Below, piece after piece: positions 43,546 to 54,363 of a DNA stretch of 56,918 nucleotides; within the stretch, counting starts at the first letter, position 1; every line of letters begins with the position of its first letter. The translations under genes were made by a program, and so were the position numbers. The stretch is from Cytobacillus eiseniae (GTDB lineage: Bacteria; Bacillota; Bacilli; Bacillales; Cytobacillaceae). Location: contig NZ_JAGIKZ010000024.1 in assembly GCF_017874625.1 (NCBI RefSeq), positions 1 through 56,918 on the forward strand, read 5' to 3'. The notes beneath the pieces were generated by a model. It did no database searches. It was given only the letters and a program-made list of their open reading frames with translations, and was not told the origin of the DNA.

Positions 43546-44256
43546 TTACTCCTGTTCAGGATTTCGCAAATAATAACCTACGCCTCTTCGAGTAACAATC
43601 CAGTTCGGGTGACTTGGGTTATCTTCAATTTTCTCACGTAAACGTCTAACTGTTACATCCACCGTTCGAACATCTCCATAATAATCATATCCCCAAACCG
43701 TTTGCAGCAGATGCTCCCTGGTCATGACTTGACCTATATGCTTAGCCAAATAATGGAGGAGCTCAAATTCACGATGAGTTAGCTCAATCGTCTCTCCTCG
43801 TTTTGAAACGATATAAGCATCTGGATGAATAGTCAGTAAGCCTACTGTAATTTCATTCGATTCATCCTCATCAACTGCATTTGCTGTAATTTGCTGATGG
43901 CGTCTTAAGTTTGCCTTAATACGGGCGATAAGCTCCCGCGTACTGAAAGGCTTTGTTACATAATCATCTGCACCAAGCTCAAGACCAATTACTTTATCAA
44001 TTTCAGAGTCTTTAGCTGTCAGCATGATAATCGGCATATCATATTTTTTTCTAACTTCTCGGCACACTTCAATTCCGTCCCTTTGAGGAAGCATAATGTC
44101 AAGCAGAATCAAGTCTGGCTTAAGTTCTTCAACCTTTTCTAAAGCATCATTGCCATCATATGAACAATGAACCTCGTATCCCTCTTTTTTTAAGTTAAAT
44201 TGTAGAATATCTGCAATTGGCTTCTCATCATCGACAACTAGAATTTTCTTTTCCAT
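43546..44256 (-). CDS. walR: WalR (YycF), essential response regulator
   Basis: An OmpR-family regulator of 236 residues. The receiver shows VVDDEKP, the phosphorylated Asp in [21 protein letters not shown] and [10 protein letters not shown]. The winged helix has [12 protein letters not shown] and [16 protein letters not shown], ending [12 protein letters not shown]. It activates wall hydrolase genes at paired TGTWAH sites. First gene of the wal operon here; nothing in the 180-bp upstream stretch disagrees with a SigA promoter. Confidence 0.96.
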   Translation of the reverse strand: MEKKILVVDDEKPIADILQFNLKKEGYEVHCSYDGNDALEKVEELKPDLILLDIMLPQRDGIEVCREVRKKYDMPIIMLTAKDSEIDKVIGLELGADDYVTKPFSTRELIARIKANLRRHQQITANAVDEDESNEITVGLLTIHPDAYIVSKRGETIELTHREFELLHYLAKHIGQVMTREHLLQTVWGYDYYGDVRTVDVTVRRLREKIEDNPSHPNWIVTRRGVGYYLRNPEQE

Positions 44257-44390
44257 ATTATTCTCCCTTTCCTACTCGATTATTGGGAATTCATTCGTTA
44301 CAAGCTTTATGTGTAGTAATAATGTTACTTTACCATTTTTCAATTGGGAATACACTTACTTAGAAAGAAGTATCCTAAATCACTTAAAGG

Positions 44391-44424
44391 AAAAAAGTCT
44401 CTAGAGAGTACCTAGAGACTTTGC
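44391..44424 (-). terminator. Terminator of the M23 peptidase gene
   Basis: AAAGTCTCTAG / CTAGAGACTTT with a 7-nt loop, followed on the minus strand by T residues. It separates the peptidase gene from walR. Confidence 0.9.
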
Positions 44425-44436
44425 TTAGCATTCTTA

Positions 44437-45906
44437 TTAACGAATATAATTTAATGGATTTTGGATTTTCCCATTTTTATGAATTTCAAAATGCAAATGG
44501 ACGCCTGTTGAGTTACCGGTAGAGCCCATTACACCAATTTTAGAACCTTTAGAAATCGTTTGACCAACACTCACAGTAATAGAAGATAAATGTGCATAAA
44601 GTGTTCTATAGCCATTCTTATGATCAATGACTACTTTATTTCCAAAGCTGCCATCATAACCAGCTGATACGACCACTCCGTTATCTGCTGCTTTGATTGT
44701 ACGGTTACTTGGTCTTGCGATATCAATTCCTTTATGCATTCTTCCCCAGCGATGTCCTACCTTACTTGAGACATATCCGCCATTCGCTGGCCAGATGAAG
44801 CTGCCATCACCACGAGATGGAATTACTTTTGTCCCTTTAATAACGATATGCTTAACTGGTTCTTGTAAAATATTTTCCTTCGTCAATTCTTTTGCAATGG
44901 CTTGGCCATTTTGCTCAGAAATTCGATAAGTTGCTTCACGAATTCCATCTTTTCCTTCCTGTTTAACCTTTGTATCTCCTTTAAACATGGAGGAATCTTC
45001 GACCACTTCTTTCTCAAATGCTACGTTTTCCTTCACATACTTTTCTTTATCAACAATCACTTGAACATATGGCTTTAATACAGTTACATTTAATTCCTGA
45101 TCTATTTGTAAAAGCGTTTCCTCTGTTAATCCAGGATTAATCGAAAGTAATTGTTCTACATCAAGGTTATGTGCATGGGCAATGCCTCCAAGGACATCTC
45201 CTTCTTTCACTTTATACTTCACTTCTTCAACTGATCCTTTTTCAAGAAGCTTGATCGTATCCTCAACTGACATCATTTTTGCAGGTTCTATTTTTTCATT
45301 AGAAACTGTCACTTCTTTTGATAATCGAACGTCTAATATACGAGATTCATTTTCTTTTAAAGGTGGAAGTGTGGACTGATCTTCCTTTTGTGCTTCTAAA
45401 GTTTGCAGTTCAGCTTCAGATACATACTTGGATTTTAACTTCTGGATGACATCCTTTGCTTGATCCGCTGTTTCTACATAAGCAACCGGTTTGCCCTCAA
45501 TTACAATGGCATATGCATCTGCCTTTATACTAATCTCATTAACTACTTCTTTTGCTACCTCAGCATTATTCGCAGCGTTTAGATGGAATACTTGCTCTGG
45601 AACATAGGATATTTCAGCAGCTATAGATAAGTTCATATCTTTATACGTTGCCTTTGATTCCCCTAATTTTGCATTTACTTGATCTTCAATCATCTTTTTA
45701 TCAGAAACAGTACCTATGTATTCGTCATTTACGTAAACATAATAGACAGTCATTAACTTTTCTCCATTTGCAAATGCAGCAGAACTTCCTGTAAAGGAAA
45801 TGGCTGCTACAGCAAGAGCAGTAATAGCTGTCTTTTTAACTATTTTTGTCCATCTATTATATGTATTATTTTTCATTTCTATTAATTTTTTTATGGATTC
45901 TTGCAT
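44437..45906 (-). CDS. Secreted M23 peptidase with LysM and G5 domains
   Basis: A 489-residue wall endopeptidase. The signal peptide is at residues about 24-46 (TALAVAAISFTGSSAAFA). A LysM domain (YKVKEGDVLGGIAHAHNLDVEQLLSINP) is followed by a G5 domain (residues about 290-355) and the M23 domain. Zinc ligands are in HKGIDIARP and the catalytic HLHFEIH. AGGAGG sits 8 nt before the ATG. It lies directly upstream of walR on the same strand. An imperfect WalR-like site (TGTAAC-N5-TGTATA, near 46039) stands about 130 bp upstream, so it may be a WalR target. Confidence 0.92.
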   Translation of the reverse strand: MQESIKKLIEMKNNTYNRWTKIVKKTAITALAVAAISFTGSSAAFANGEKLMTVYYVYVNDEYIGTVSDKKMIEDQVNAKLGESKATYKDMNLSIAAEISYVPEQVFHLNAANNAEVAKEVVNEISIKADAYAIVIEGKPVAYVETADQAKDVIQKLKSKYVSEAELQTLEAQKEDQSTLPPLKENESRILDVRLSKEVTVSNEKIEPAKMMSVEDTIKLLEKGSVEEVKYKVKEGDVLGGIAHAHNLDVEQLLSINPGLTEETLLQIDQELNVTVLKPYVQVIVDKEKYVKENVAFEKEVVEDSSMFKGDTKVKQEGKDGIREATYRISEQNGQAIAKELTKENILQEPVKHIVIKGTKVIPSRGDGSFIWPANGGYVSSKVGHRWGRMHKGIDIARPSNRTIKAADNGVVVSAGYDGSFGNKVVIDHKNGYRTLYAHLSSITVSVGQTISKGSKIGVMGSTGNSTGVHLHFEIHKNGKIQNPLNYIR

Positions 45907-46263
45907 TGTTACATCCTCCTAGACTACGGTAACAAACACACTTTCATATAGTGCTATGTAACTATTTAAATTTTCCTGCAAATTTTCACTTCTCTACTTT
46001 ATCACAAAATGATCTAGAAAGACCGCTAGTATGCATAATGTAACAGAATTGTATAATTGATGACATTTTATTACCATTTTTTATATTGAAATACGAAGGA
46101 TTATAGGGTAAATTGTCGGAATGTTACTGAAAACATAAGTAGTAAAGCCTAATTTATCAAGGTTTCTACCATTTTTCTGTTAAATGAGGAGGAAATCAAA
46201 AAGAAGCTGAGGGATTAATCATGTGATTTTTCAAAAGCAGGCTTTTTATTACAAATATATTAC

Positions 46264-46292
46264 AAAAAGGAACATGAATTTATTCATGTTCC
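46264..46292 (-). terminator. Terminator of the tRNA cluster
   Basis: GGAACATGAA / TTCATGTTCC with a 4-nt loop and TTTTT after it on the minus strand. The 360 bp between the peptidase start and this hairpin hold no ORF; they carry the possible WalR site. Confidence 0.85.
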
Positions 46293-46313
46293 CTTTTTCC
46301 TATTTTTCAATGA

Positions 46314-46386
46314 TGGCTCAGGACGGAATCGAACCGCCGACACAAGGATTTTCAGTCCTTTGCTCTACCGACTGAGCTACTGAGCC
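46314..46386 (-). tRNA. tRNA-Phe (GAA)
   Basis: Full cloverleaf: acceptor GGCTCAG/CTGAGCC, D-arm GCTCAGTCGGTAGAGC, anticodon loop CTGAAAA with GAA, T-arm GGTTCGATTCC, discriminator A. CCA is not encoded. Confidence 0.97.
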
Positions 46387-46412
46387 ATATATAGTTATTA
46401 TATCATACACAC

Positions 46413-46522
46413 CGTTTGTAAATTGCCTTTGTTCCAAAGCCTTTTAGTCTTTGTCACAGATTGCTATTCTGGGATGGTTCCCTTCGGACTGCAATCTGCT
46501 CTACCGACTGAGCTACTGAGCC
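46413..46522 (-). repeat. Duplicated 5' half of tRNA-Phe fused to a structured ~84-nt repeat
   Basis: 46522-46497 repeats the first 26 nt of the tRNA-Phe gene exactly. From there a different sequence follows (GATTGCAGTCCGAAGGG...), with stem CAGATTGC/GCAATCTG and a second stem CAAAG/CTTTG. The same sequence, about three quarters identical by eye, follows the duplicated tRNA-Lys half at 46776-46886. It is not a functional tRNA. Confidence 0.8.
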
Positions 46523-46590
46523 ATAAAATATAGTATAACAATCAGCAAGAAGGCCGTACTTGCCAGCCACTTACTGACCGTTATTTGCCA

Positions 46591-46662
46591 TGACCCCTAC
46601 GGGATTCGAACCCGTGTTACCGCCGTGAAAGGGCGGTGTCTTAACCGCTTGACCAAGGGGCC
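46591..46662 (-). tRNA. tRNA-Glu (TTC)
   Basis: 72-nt cloverleaf with acceptor GGCCCCT paired with its 3' strand, anticodon TTC in the loop CTTTCAC, T-loop GGTTCGAATCC and discriminator A. Confidence 0.96.
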
Positions 46663-46673
46663 TAAATAAATCA

Positions 46674-46749
46674 TGGTGAGCCATGAAGGACTCGAACCTT
46701 CGACCCTCTGATTAAAAGTCAGATGCTCTACCGACTGAGCTAATGGCTC
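46674..46749 (-). tRNA. tRNA-Lys (TTT)
   Basis: 76 nt including an encoded CCA. Acceptor GAGCCAT/ATGGCTC, anticodon loop CTTTTAA with TTT, T-loop GGTTCGAGTCC. Confidence 0.97.
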
Positions 46750-46775
46750 GATATAAAATTTTGCTTCATAAAGAT

Positions 46776-46886
46776 CGTTTATAATCTGACAGATGTTCCA
46801 AAGCTCTGCGTGCTTTGTCACAGATTGCTATTCGGTGATGATCCGCTTCGGACTGCAATCTGCTCTACCGACTGAGCTAATGGCTC
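46776..46886 (-). repeat. Duplicated 5' half of tRNA-Lys fused to the same structured ~85-nt repeat
   Basis: 46886-46861 repeats the first 26 nt of tRNA-Lys. It is followed by GATTGCAGTCCGAAGCGG..., stem CAGATTGC/GCAATCTG and stem CAAAGC/GCTTTG, ending ..AAACG like the Phe copy. A 26-nt spacer then leads to the intact tRNA-Lys. The unit lies first in the cluster and is probably transcribed. Confidence 0.8.
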
Positions 46887-47087
46887 GAAACAATACTTTC
46901 ATTATGACGACGTTTTTTATAATATCATATAAACTAAGTAAAATGCAATAACTTTTTTACTGCAAAGATAAAGGAGAAGTTAGGAGGTTGTTGATGAATG
47001 CACTTTTTGAGTTAGTTTCTCTTTTTACTTTACAATTGATAGGTTATTCATACTTGATTATCTTTGAATTTTGTAGCTTATCGAGAT

Positions 47088-47442
47088 TTTTGTCCCATAG
47101 AGCTTCTCTATGAGACATTTCCTCTTGCCTCTTCTGATCTTTTGTCCCATAAAACCCCTCTATGGGACATTTCCTCTTGCTTCTTCTGATCTTTTGTCCC
47201 ATAGAGCTTCTCTATGGGACATTTCCTCTTGCCTATTCTGATCTTTTGTCCCATAGAACCCCTCTATGAGACATTTCCTCTTGCCTATTCTGATCTTTTG
47301 TCCCATAAAACCCCTCTATGGGACATTTCCTCTTGCCTATTCTGATCTTTTGTCCCATAGAACTTCTCTATGGGACATTTCCTCTTGCTTTTTCTGATGT
47401 TTTGTCCCATAGGCTACTTTTATGAGACTTTTCCTTCTTCGA

Positions 47443-47443
<1 letters not shown>
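47088..47443. repeat. Seven tandem copies of a 52-bp hairpin repeat
   Basis: Copies begin at 47088, 47140, 47192, 47244, 47296, 47348 and 47400. Each has TTTTGTCCCATAGAG and CTCTATGGGACA (12-bp stem) followed by TTTCCTCTTGCCTATTCTG or a close variant; the last is degraded. The array starts right after the purA stop. The 200 bp between it and the tRNA repeats (46887-47087) hold nothing I recognise. Confidence 0.92.
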
Positions 47444-48825
<1,382 letters not shown>

Positions 48826-48853
48826 TTATCAATTCCCCTCAATAAAAGTCAAT

Positions 48854-48897
48854 AAAACACGAACATTTTATATAAAATTATAAATTTCGTTCGTTAG
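48854..48897 (-). promoter_or_regulatory. Predicted PurR operator (paired inverted PurBoxes)
   Basis: CGAAC at 48860-48864 and GTTCG at 48889-48893, each in an AT-rich context, form two inverted PurBoxes about 24 bp apart. This is the arrangement PurR of Bacillus binds before purine genes. Confidence 0.6.
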
Positions 48898-49003
48898 TTC
48901 TCTATTAAAAAAGGCCTATTTCACAAATATTATTCCTAATTAACCCGTCATGGGTCAACCATTTGCTTTCAACCGACTAATTCAATCACTTTTCAATCTT
49001 TTA

Positions 49004-49040
49004 GAAAGGCTGTTTTCGCAAACATTGTTGCATATTAAGA
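49004..49040. repeat. Dispersed 37-bp repeat, copy 1
   Basis: The sequence starting GAAAGGCTGTTTTCGCA and ending ATTAAGA recurs at 54246-54282 with four differences. Both copies are followed within about 70 bp by AACATTTGATTTAAAA-CAACAA. The remainder of the purA-dnaB gap (48736-49160) has the PurR boxes and no ORF. Confidence 0.75.
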
Positions 49041-49160
49041 TAAAGTTGGTAAAGGTTGATTTCCTCTCCAATCAACCGACCTTTTTGGTAAACTATTCAT
49101 TCTAACATTTGATTTAAAAACAACAATCTTTAAGAAAACAGCCATTAAAAAAGAGCATAT

Positions 49161-49194
49161 AAAAAAAGACTAGTACTGAAAACTAGTCTTTTCC
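49161..49194 (-). terminator. Terminator of dnaB
   Basis: AAGACTAGT / ACTAGTCTT with a loop of about 8 nt and a long T run on the minus strand. Confidence 0.88.
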
Positions 49195-49207
49195 CTTAAT
49201 AACCGAA

Positions 49208-50569
49208 TTATGCACCTGGAGGCATAGATGAATCGTATCGCCGCTCTAAGTTCACAAATTTATTATATTCTTTCACAAAGGCTAATTGAACGGTTCCGAC
49301 TGGACCATTACGCTGTTTAGCAATAATAATTTCGATAATGTTTTTATCCTCTGATTCTTTATCATAGTAGTCATCACGGTAAAGGAAGGCAACAATATCG
49401 GCATCCTGCTCAATACTTCCGGATTCACGAATATCTGACATCATTGGTCGCTTGTCTTGACGTTGCTCTACTCCACGAGAGAGCTGTGACAGGGCAATGA
49501 CAGGTACTTGTAGCTCACGAGCTAGCGCCTTTAATGAACGGGAAATCTCAGAAACCTCTTGCTGGCGATTCTCACCTGAACGGCCACTTCCTAAGATTAA
49601 TTGTAAGTAATCGATCAAAATCATTCCTAGGCCATGCTCCTGCTTTAAGCGGCGGCATTTGGAACGAATTTCAGTAATGCGGACACCTGGGGTATCATCA
49701 ATGAAAATCCCTGCATTCGATAGGCTTCCCATTGCCATTGTCAGCTTGCCCCAATCATCATCCGTGAGGGAACCTGTCCGTAACCTTTGCGCATCAATAT
49801 TCCCCTCTGCACAAAGCATACGCATTACAAGCTGTTCGGCACCCATCTCTAGGCTAAAGATCGCCACATTCTCATCTGTTTTTGTCGCTACATTTTGAGC
49901 AATATTTAAGGCAAAGGCTGTTTTACCAACAGAAGGCCGTGCACCGACAATAATTAAATCATTGCGCTGGAAGCCAGCCGTCATCTTATCTAACTCTGCA
50001 AAGCCTGTTGCAATACCGGTAATATCGCCCTTTCGATTATGCATGACCTCAATATTATCGTATGTGCGGACAAGGACATCCTTTATATTATGAAAAGCCC
50101 CCGCATTTTTTCGTTGCGCCACTTCGAGAATGCTTTTCTCAGCTTCACCAAGCAGAACTTCCACTTCATCTTCACGGGCATACCCATCTTGAGCAATGCC
50201 AGTTGCCGTACGGATAAGTCTCCGCAGCAATGACTTTTCTTCTACAATCTTTGCGTAATATTCAATATTGGCAGCTGTAGGTACAGACCCAGCAAGTTCA
50301 CTTAAATAGCCGACTCCTCCTGTATCCTCCAACAGCTTAGCTGCACTCAATTCCTCTGTTACAGTAACTAAATCGACCGCTTTCCCTTGATCATTCAATT
50401 TTAACATAACATGGAAAATCTTTTGGTGTGCTGCACGATAGAAATCCTCAGGAATTAAGATCTCAGAGGCTAATGTGAGAGATGATGGTTCAAGGAAAAT
50501 GGCACCAAGAACCGCCTGCTCCGCTTCAATATTCTGGGGCGGGAGACGATCTGCATATAAATCACTCAT
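49208..50569 (-). CDS. dnaB: Replicative DNA helicase (DnaB type; dnaC in B. subtilis naming)
   Basis: A 453-residue hexameric helicase that unwinds DNA at the fork. N-terminal domain (PPQNIEAEQAVLGAIFLEP), linker, RecA fold with Walker A GARPSVGKTAFALN, Walker B GMILIDYLQLI, and the arginine-finger region QRNGPVGTVQLAF. Full length. It follows rplI in the usual Bacillus order with a terminator between. Confidence 0.96.
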   Translation of the reverse strand: MSDLYADRLPPQNIEAEQAVLGAIFLEPSSLTLASEILIPEDFYRAAHQKIFHVMLKLNDQGKAVDLVTVTEELSAAKLLEDTGGVGYLSELAGSVPTAANIEYYAKIVEEKSLLRRLIRTATGIAQDGYAREDEVEVLLGEAEKSILEVAQRKNAGAFHNIKDVLVRTYDNIEVMHNRKGDITGIATGFAELDKMTAGFQRNDLIIVGARPSVGKTAFALNIAQNVATKTDENVAIFSLEMGAEQLVMRMLCAEGNIDAQRLRTGSLTDDDWGKLTMAMGSLSNAGIFIDDTPGVRITEIRSKCRRLKQEHGLGMILIDYLQLILGSGRSGENRQQEVSEISRSLKALARELQVPVIALSQLSRGVEQRQDKRPMMSDIRESGSIEQDADIVAFLYRDDYYDKESEDKNIIEIIIAKQRNGPVGTVQLAFVKEYNKFVNLERRYDSSMPPGA

Positions 50570-50650
50570 CGATTAAAACCTCCTTCATTTAAATGCATTT
50601 ATATAAATTACTAGTTAACTATTCTCTTATTACAATTTAAATGACTAGAA

Positions 50651-50684
50651 AAAATGTGACCAGCAACTACCGATCACATTTTTC
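50651..50684 (-). terminator. Terminator between rplI and dnaB
   Basis: AAAATGTGA / TCACATTTT with a 13-nt loop and T residues on the minus strand. It may only partly stop read-through into dnaB. Confidence 0.75.
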
Positions 50685-50732
50685 CCAACCCTATTATTTT
50701 AACATGATTATTAGTAAATGGAACTTCCAATT

Positions 50733-51182
50733 TTAGTGTGCTTCTTTTACATGTACATTTAAAACGGAAGTGACTTCCGTATGTAACTTCACAGAAACCT
50801 TTGTATAACCTAATGTACGAATAGCATCTGGTAATTCAATCTTACGCTTATCAATTTTTATTTGATGTGCCTTTTGAAGCTCTTCTGCTATTTGCTTACT
50901 TGTAATAGAGCCGAATAAACGGCCGCCTTCACCCGCTTTTGTCTGAAACTCTAAAGTAATTTTATCCATTGTTTCTTTTAATTTCTTTGCTTCTGCAAGC
51001 TCTTCAGCTGCTAGTTTTTCTTCCTTTTTCTTTTGGGCACTTAATGTACTCACATTTGTTTGGTTCGCTTCTACAGCTAAACCTTGCTTAATAAGGAAGT
51101 TCTGTGCGTATCCATCGGCTACGTTTTTCATTTCTCCCTTTTTTCCTTTTCCTTTTACATCCTTTAAAAAAATTACTTTCAT
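50733..51182 (-). CDS. rplI: 50S ribosomal protein L9
   Basis: 149 residues. [31 protein letters not shown] is the canonical L9 start, followed by the long central helix and the C-terminal domain ([13 protein letters not shown]). It overlaps gdpP by ATGA, so it is translated with it. Confidence 0.97.
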   Translation of the reverse strand: MKVIFLKDVKGKGKKGEMKNVADGYAQNFLIKQGLAVEANQTNVSTLSAQKKKEEKLAAEELAEAKKLKETMDKITLEFQTKAGEGGRLFGSITSKQIAEELQKAHQIKIDKRKIELPDAIRTLGYTKVSVKLHTEVTSVLNVHVKEAH

Positions 51183-53176
51183 GATTTTTTTCTCCCTTCG
51201 ATATAATCATCAATGGCGATTTTCAAACGATCTTCTACGTCAGCAATTGAAACGTCAGCAAGCTGTGTGGCCGCATTTGTTAAGTGACCGCCGCCCTCTA
51301 GATTTTCCATGATGACTTGAACATTTATGTCGCCTAATGACCGAGCACTTACACCTACTGTATATTCAGACCGCTTCGAAATGACAAAGGCAGCTAATAC
51401 GCCTTCCATTGTCAATAAAGTGTCAGCCGTTTGTGCAATGATTACTTGATTGACGTCCTCATCTTCCTGGCCTTTAGCAATGGCAATCCCTTCTCGATAA
51501 AAATAAACATTTTCAATTATTTTTGATCGTTTAATATAGGTTTCCACGTCTTCCTTTAAAAACTTCTGAACGAGCACAGTATCTGCCCCAAGCGAGCGCA
51601 AATAGGAGGCTGCATCAAATGTCCTTGATCCTGTTCTTAGTGAGAAGCTCTTCGTATCAACAATGATTCCAGCTAGCAATGCAGTTGCCTCGAGCATTTC
51701 GACTTTTCCATTTTTCGGCTGGTATTCAAGCAGCTCCGTTACAAGCTCTGCTGTTGAAGAGGCATATGGCTCCATATAGACGAGCAATGGATTGTTAATA
51801 AATTCTTCTCCCCTGCGATGATGATCAATGACAACGACATGTTCAAGCCGCTGCAGTAATTTTTCATCAATGACCATCGATGGTTTATGTGTATCCACAA
51901 CTACGATTAAGGTGTCCTCGGTTGCCATTTCCCAAGCTTGTGCTGGACTGATAAAATCCATGTGGAATGGCTCATTCTTTTTAATTTCTGCCATTAATCT
52001 TTGAACCCCAGTTTCAAACTCTTGCGGATTCACGACAATATAGCCTTCGCGATGGTTCATTTGAGCAATTTTCCGAATACCGATTGCTGATCCAATCGCA
52101 TCCATGTCCGGGTATTTATGTCCCATAATTAAAACTTTATCACTCGCTGCAATTAATTCCTTTAACGCATGAGCAATGACGCGTGCACGAACCCTCGTCC
52201 TTTTTTCAACTGGGTTTGTTTTTCCCCCGTAGAATTTCACCTTTCCATTTGTCTGTTTAATCGCAACTTGATCTCCGCCTCGTCCAAGAGCAAGGTCAAG
52301 GCTGGATTGAGCAAGAACACCCAACTCTGGGAGAGAAGAGACTCCTGTACCAACACCAATACTTAATGTCAAAGGAACATTATGTGTGGATGTTGTCTCT
52401 CTTACTTCATCAAGAATCGTAAATTTCCCTTTTTCCAGCTGATGGAGAATTTGCTCATTAAAAACAGCAATAAATTTCTCAGATGATACTCTTTTTAAGA
52501 AAACACCATTCGTTATCGCCCAATTATTAAGGATAGAAGTTACAGTATTATTAATGCTGCTTCTTGTCTGATCATCCATTCCTTGTGTTAAATCATCATA
52601 ATTATCTAAAAAAATAATAGATAAAACAGTTCGCTCTTCTTGATACAATTTCTCAATTTCCGCTTGTTCGGTCACATCAAAAAAATACAAAAGCCGTTCT
52701 TCAAGTTTAAGGATGACACGGAATTTCCGGTCATGAAGAGTAATAACTTCTGTTTCCACTTCTTGTTTGATGAGAGGAACGAGAATATCTCCCACATCAT
52801 AAAGGGATCTTCCTACTAACGTATCTTCATCAAAGCATGATGCTAGAAAGGGATTTGTCCACTCAATATAATAATCATCATTGATCAACATAATCCCAAT
52901 AGGCATTTCCATCAATGCCTCTTCTCCAACTTTCTTCACCCGGTAGGACAATGTTGATATGTATTCTTCTGTTTCCTTTCGCCGCATCCCATTCATCTTG
53001 AAAATATAATAATAGGGAAGAAAACATAGAAGAACGCCAATCAAGCTCAAAAGCCAGTTATAGTATGCTAATAATCCGAGTAGCACGATTGTTATGCCCA
53101 TCAATCCATAGATTGGATAGCGAATGGACCGCTTTTCTAAATATGCAGGCATGTTTTTCAGCTCCGTATTATTCAT
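51179..53176 (-). CDS. gdpP: GdpP (YybT), cyclic-di-AMP phosphodiesterase
   Basis: A 665-residue membrane enzyme that hydrolyses c-di-AMP to pApA. Two N-terminal helices, a PAS domain (residues about 85-150), a degenerate GGDEF domain ([15 protein letters not shown].., no GGDEF box), then DHH/DHHA1. Catalytic motifs are [31 protein letters not shown] and [12 protein letters not shown]. It overlaps yybS by 8 bp and rplI by 4 bp. Confidence 0.95.
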   Translation of the reverse strand: MNNTELKNMPAYLEKRSIRYPIYGLMGITIVLLGLLAYYNWLLSLIGVLLCFLPYYYIFKMNGMRRKETEEYISTLSYRVKKVGEEALMEMPIGIMLINDDYYIEWTNPFLASCFDEDTLVGRSLYDVGDILVPLIKQEVETEVITLHDRKFRVILKLEERLLYFFDVTEQAEIEKLYQEERTVLSIIFLDNYDDLTQGMDDQTRSSINNTVTSILNNWAITNGVFLKRVSSEKFIAVFNEQILHQLEKGKFTILDEVRETTSTHNVPLTLSIGVGTGVSSLPELGVLAQSSLDLALGRGGDQVAIKQTNGKVKFYGGKTNPVEKRTRVRARVIAHALKELIAASDKVLIMGHKYPDMDAIGSAIGIRKIAQMNHREGYIVVNPQEFETGVQRLMAEIKKNEPFHMDFISPAQAWEMATEDTLIVVVDTHKPSMVIDEKLLQRLEHVVVIDHHRRGEEFINNPLLVYMEPYASSTAELVTELLEYQPKNGKVEMLEATALLAGIIVDTKSFSLRTGSRTFDAASYLRSLGADTVLVQKFLKEDVETYIKRSKIIENVYFYREGIAIAKGQEDEDVNQVIIAQTADTLLTMEGVLAAFVISKRSEYTVGVSARSLGDINVQVIMENLEGGGHLTNAATQLADVSIADVEDRLKIAIDDYIEGRKKS

Positions 53177-54113
53177 TGCTCTGTTCTAACCTTTTCCTTA
53201 ATTCAAACCCTAAATCAATTATACCTAATATCCTCACAATAGAAAGAATAAATGGGAAAAGGAATGCACTAACTGTTGCAATAATTGGAACGGCCTTTGA
53301 AAAGCTTTTCATATGACAATAGTAAAAAACAAATGATAATCCTTGAATAACTATACATATTTGTAAAACAAACGCAAGATTCACAAAGGCTAAATACCAA
53401 TAATCCCCTTCAACTGGATTAAATATTAATGAAGCAATGAGCGTTAATAAATAGTACCAAAGAATGCTTTTAGGTAAGCTCATTTCCCTGAAAGGCCTGC
53501 TTTGATCTACAGCAACACCTAATCTTTTTACAATTGGAAAAGAAACCAACTCAATTATAAGAACAGCAAAGAAGGAAGCCACAACGAATAGACTAGGTGT
53601 TAATGACTCAACCATATCCAACATGAGTTCAAATTGGTCCATCATCGATCCTTCAACCTTTTGGCCAAGTGATTCTAATATGCTTACGGAACGATCAATG
53701 GAGGATCTCATCATAACTAGAAATTCCTCAATAAAGTTGATTTTGAATAAAACGACCATCGCCGCATATTCCATTACAATTGTAAATAAAAAAACGAGGC
53801 CAGCAGCAAGAAATGATAGAGTTCTTCCCTTTTTCTGCTGAAGACAGTAACCGATAACAAGTCCTGTTAATCCGTAAGAAAAGGTGAGCGGCAATGCAAG
53901 AATAGATCCAACGATGAAGGAAAGGATGATTGCAGCAATAAAAAACACAAATGAATTCATCTTTGTATTTTTTGCTGCAAATAAAATAAACGGCACAGCT
54001 AAAAACAAATTAGTTGCTACGCCAAGTACTGGAATATAAACCGTCATTATAATCAATATTGCAAAAGCAGCTAAAAGGATGGCCCCTTCTGTTAGCTTAT
54101 GTACATTTTTCAA
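53169..54113 (-). CDS. yybS: YybS-family membrane protein (DUF2232)
   Basis: A 314-residue polytopic protein with about eight hydrophobic segments (for example ILLAAFAILIIMTVYIPVLG, LFVVASFFAVLIIELVSFPIV). It has the conserved place upstream of gdpP and rplI in Bacillaceae. A transport or S-component-like role has been suggested for DUF2232 but is unproved. It overlaps gdpP by 8 bp. Confidence 0.9.
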   Translation of the reverse strand: MKNVHKLTEGAILLAAFAILIIMTVYIPVLGVATNLFLAVPFILFAAKNTKMNSFVFFIAAIILSFIVGSILALPLTFSYGLTGLVIGYCLQQKKGRTLSFLAAGLVFLFTIVMEYAAMVVLFKINFIEEFLVMMRSSIDRSVSILESLGQKVEGSMMDQFELMLDMVESLTPSLFVVASFFAVLIIELVSFPIVKRLGVAVDQSRPFREMSLPKSILWYYLLTLIASLIFNPVEGDYWYLAFVNLAFVLQICIVIQGLSFVFYYCHMKSFSKAVPIIATVSAFLFPFILSIVRILGIIDLGFELRKRLEQSNE

Positions 54114-54245
54114 ATTTCCACCCCCTACGTGGGTATACCCATAAAGTCTATTTTATCTAGTAAAGAAGGGATATTCAACCATCCCGTACTTTTACTGCAG
54201 TCAAAATGAATGGTACGTACTTTCTCTACTAAATTTTCTCTTATT

Positions 54246-54282
54246 GAAAGGCTGTCTTCGCACACATTGTTGCTTATTAAGA
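54246..54282. repeat. Dispersed 37-bp repeat, copy 2
   Basis: Matches 49004-49040 with four differences, then GGTTGATCAAACATTTGATTT similar to the flank of copy 1. It lies in the gap between yybS and the chemoreceptor gene, which holds no supported ORF. Confidence 0.75.
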
Positions 54283-54323
54283 AAGGTTGATCAAACATTT
54301 GATTTAAAAGCAACAAAGACCAT

Positions 54324-54355
54324 AAAAAAAGGGATATCAAATGAATTGATATCCC
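54324..54355 (-). terminator. Terminator of the chemoreceptor gene
   Basis: GGGATATCAA / TTGATATCCC with a 4-nt loop and TTTTTTT on the minus strand. Confidence 0.92.
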
Positions 54356-54363
54356 TGCCAAAC

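Noticed and set aside
46497..46522. Additional tRNA-Phe and tRNA-Lys genes at the duplicated halves
   Set aside because: Only the acceptor 5' strand and D-arm are present; anticodon, T-arm and 3' acceptor strand are missing.
46597..46821. 74-residue ORF over the tRNA genes
   Set aside because: It is a chance reading through tRNA-Glu and tRNA-Lys; the cloverleaves explain the sequence.
54125..54361. 78-residue ORF between yybS and the chemoreceptor
   Set aside because: It covers a dispersed repeat and a terminator, and has no ribosome site.
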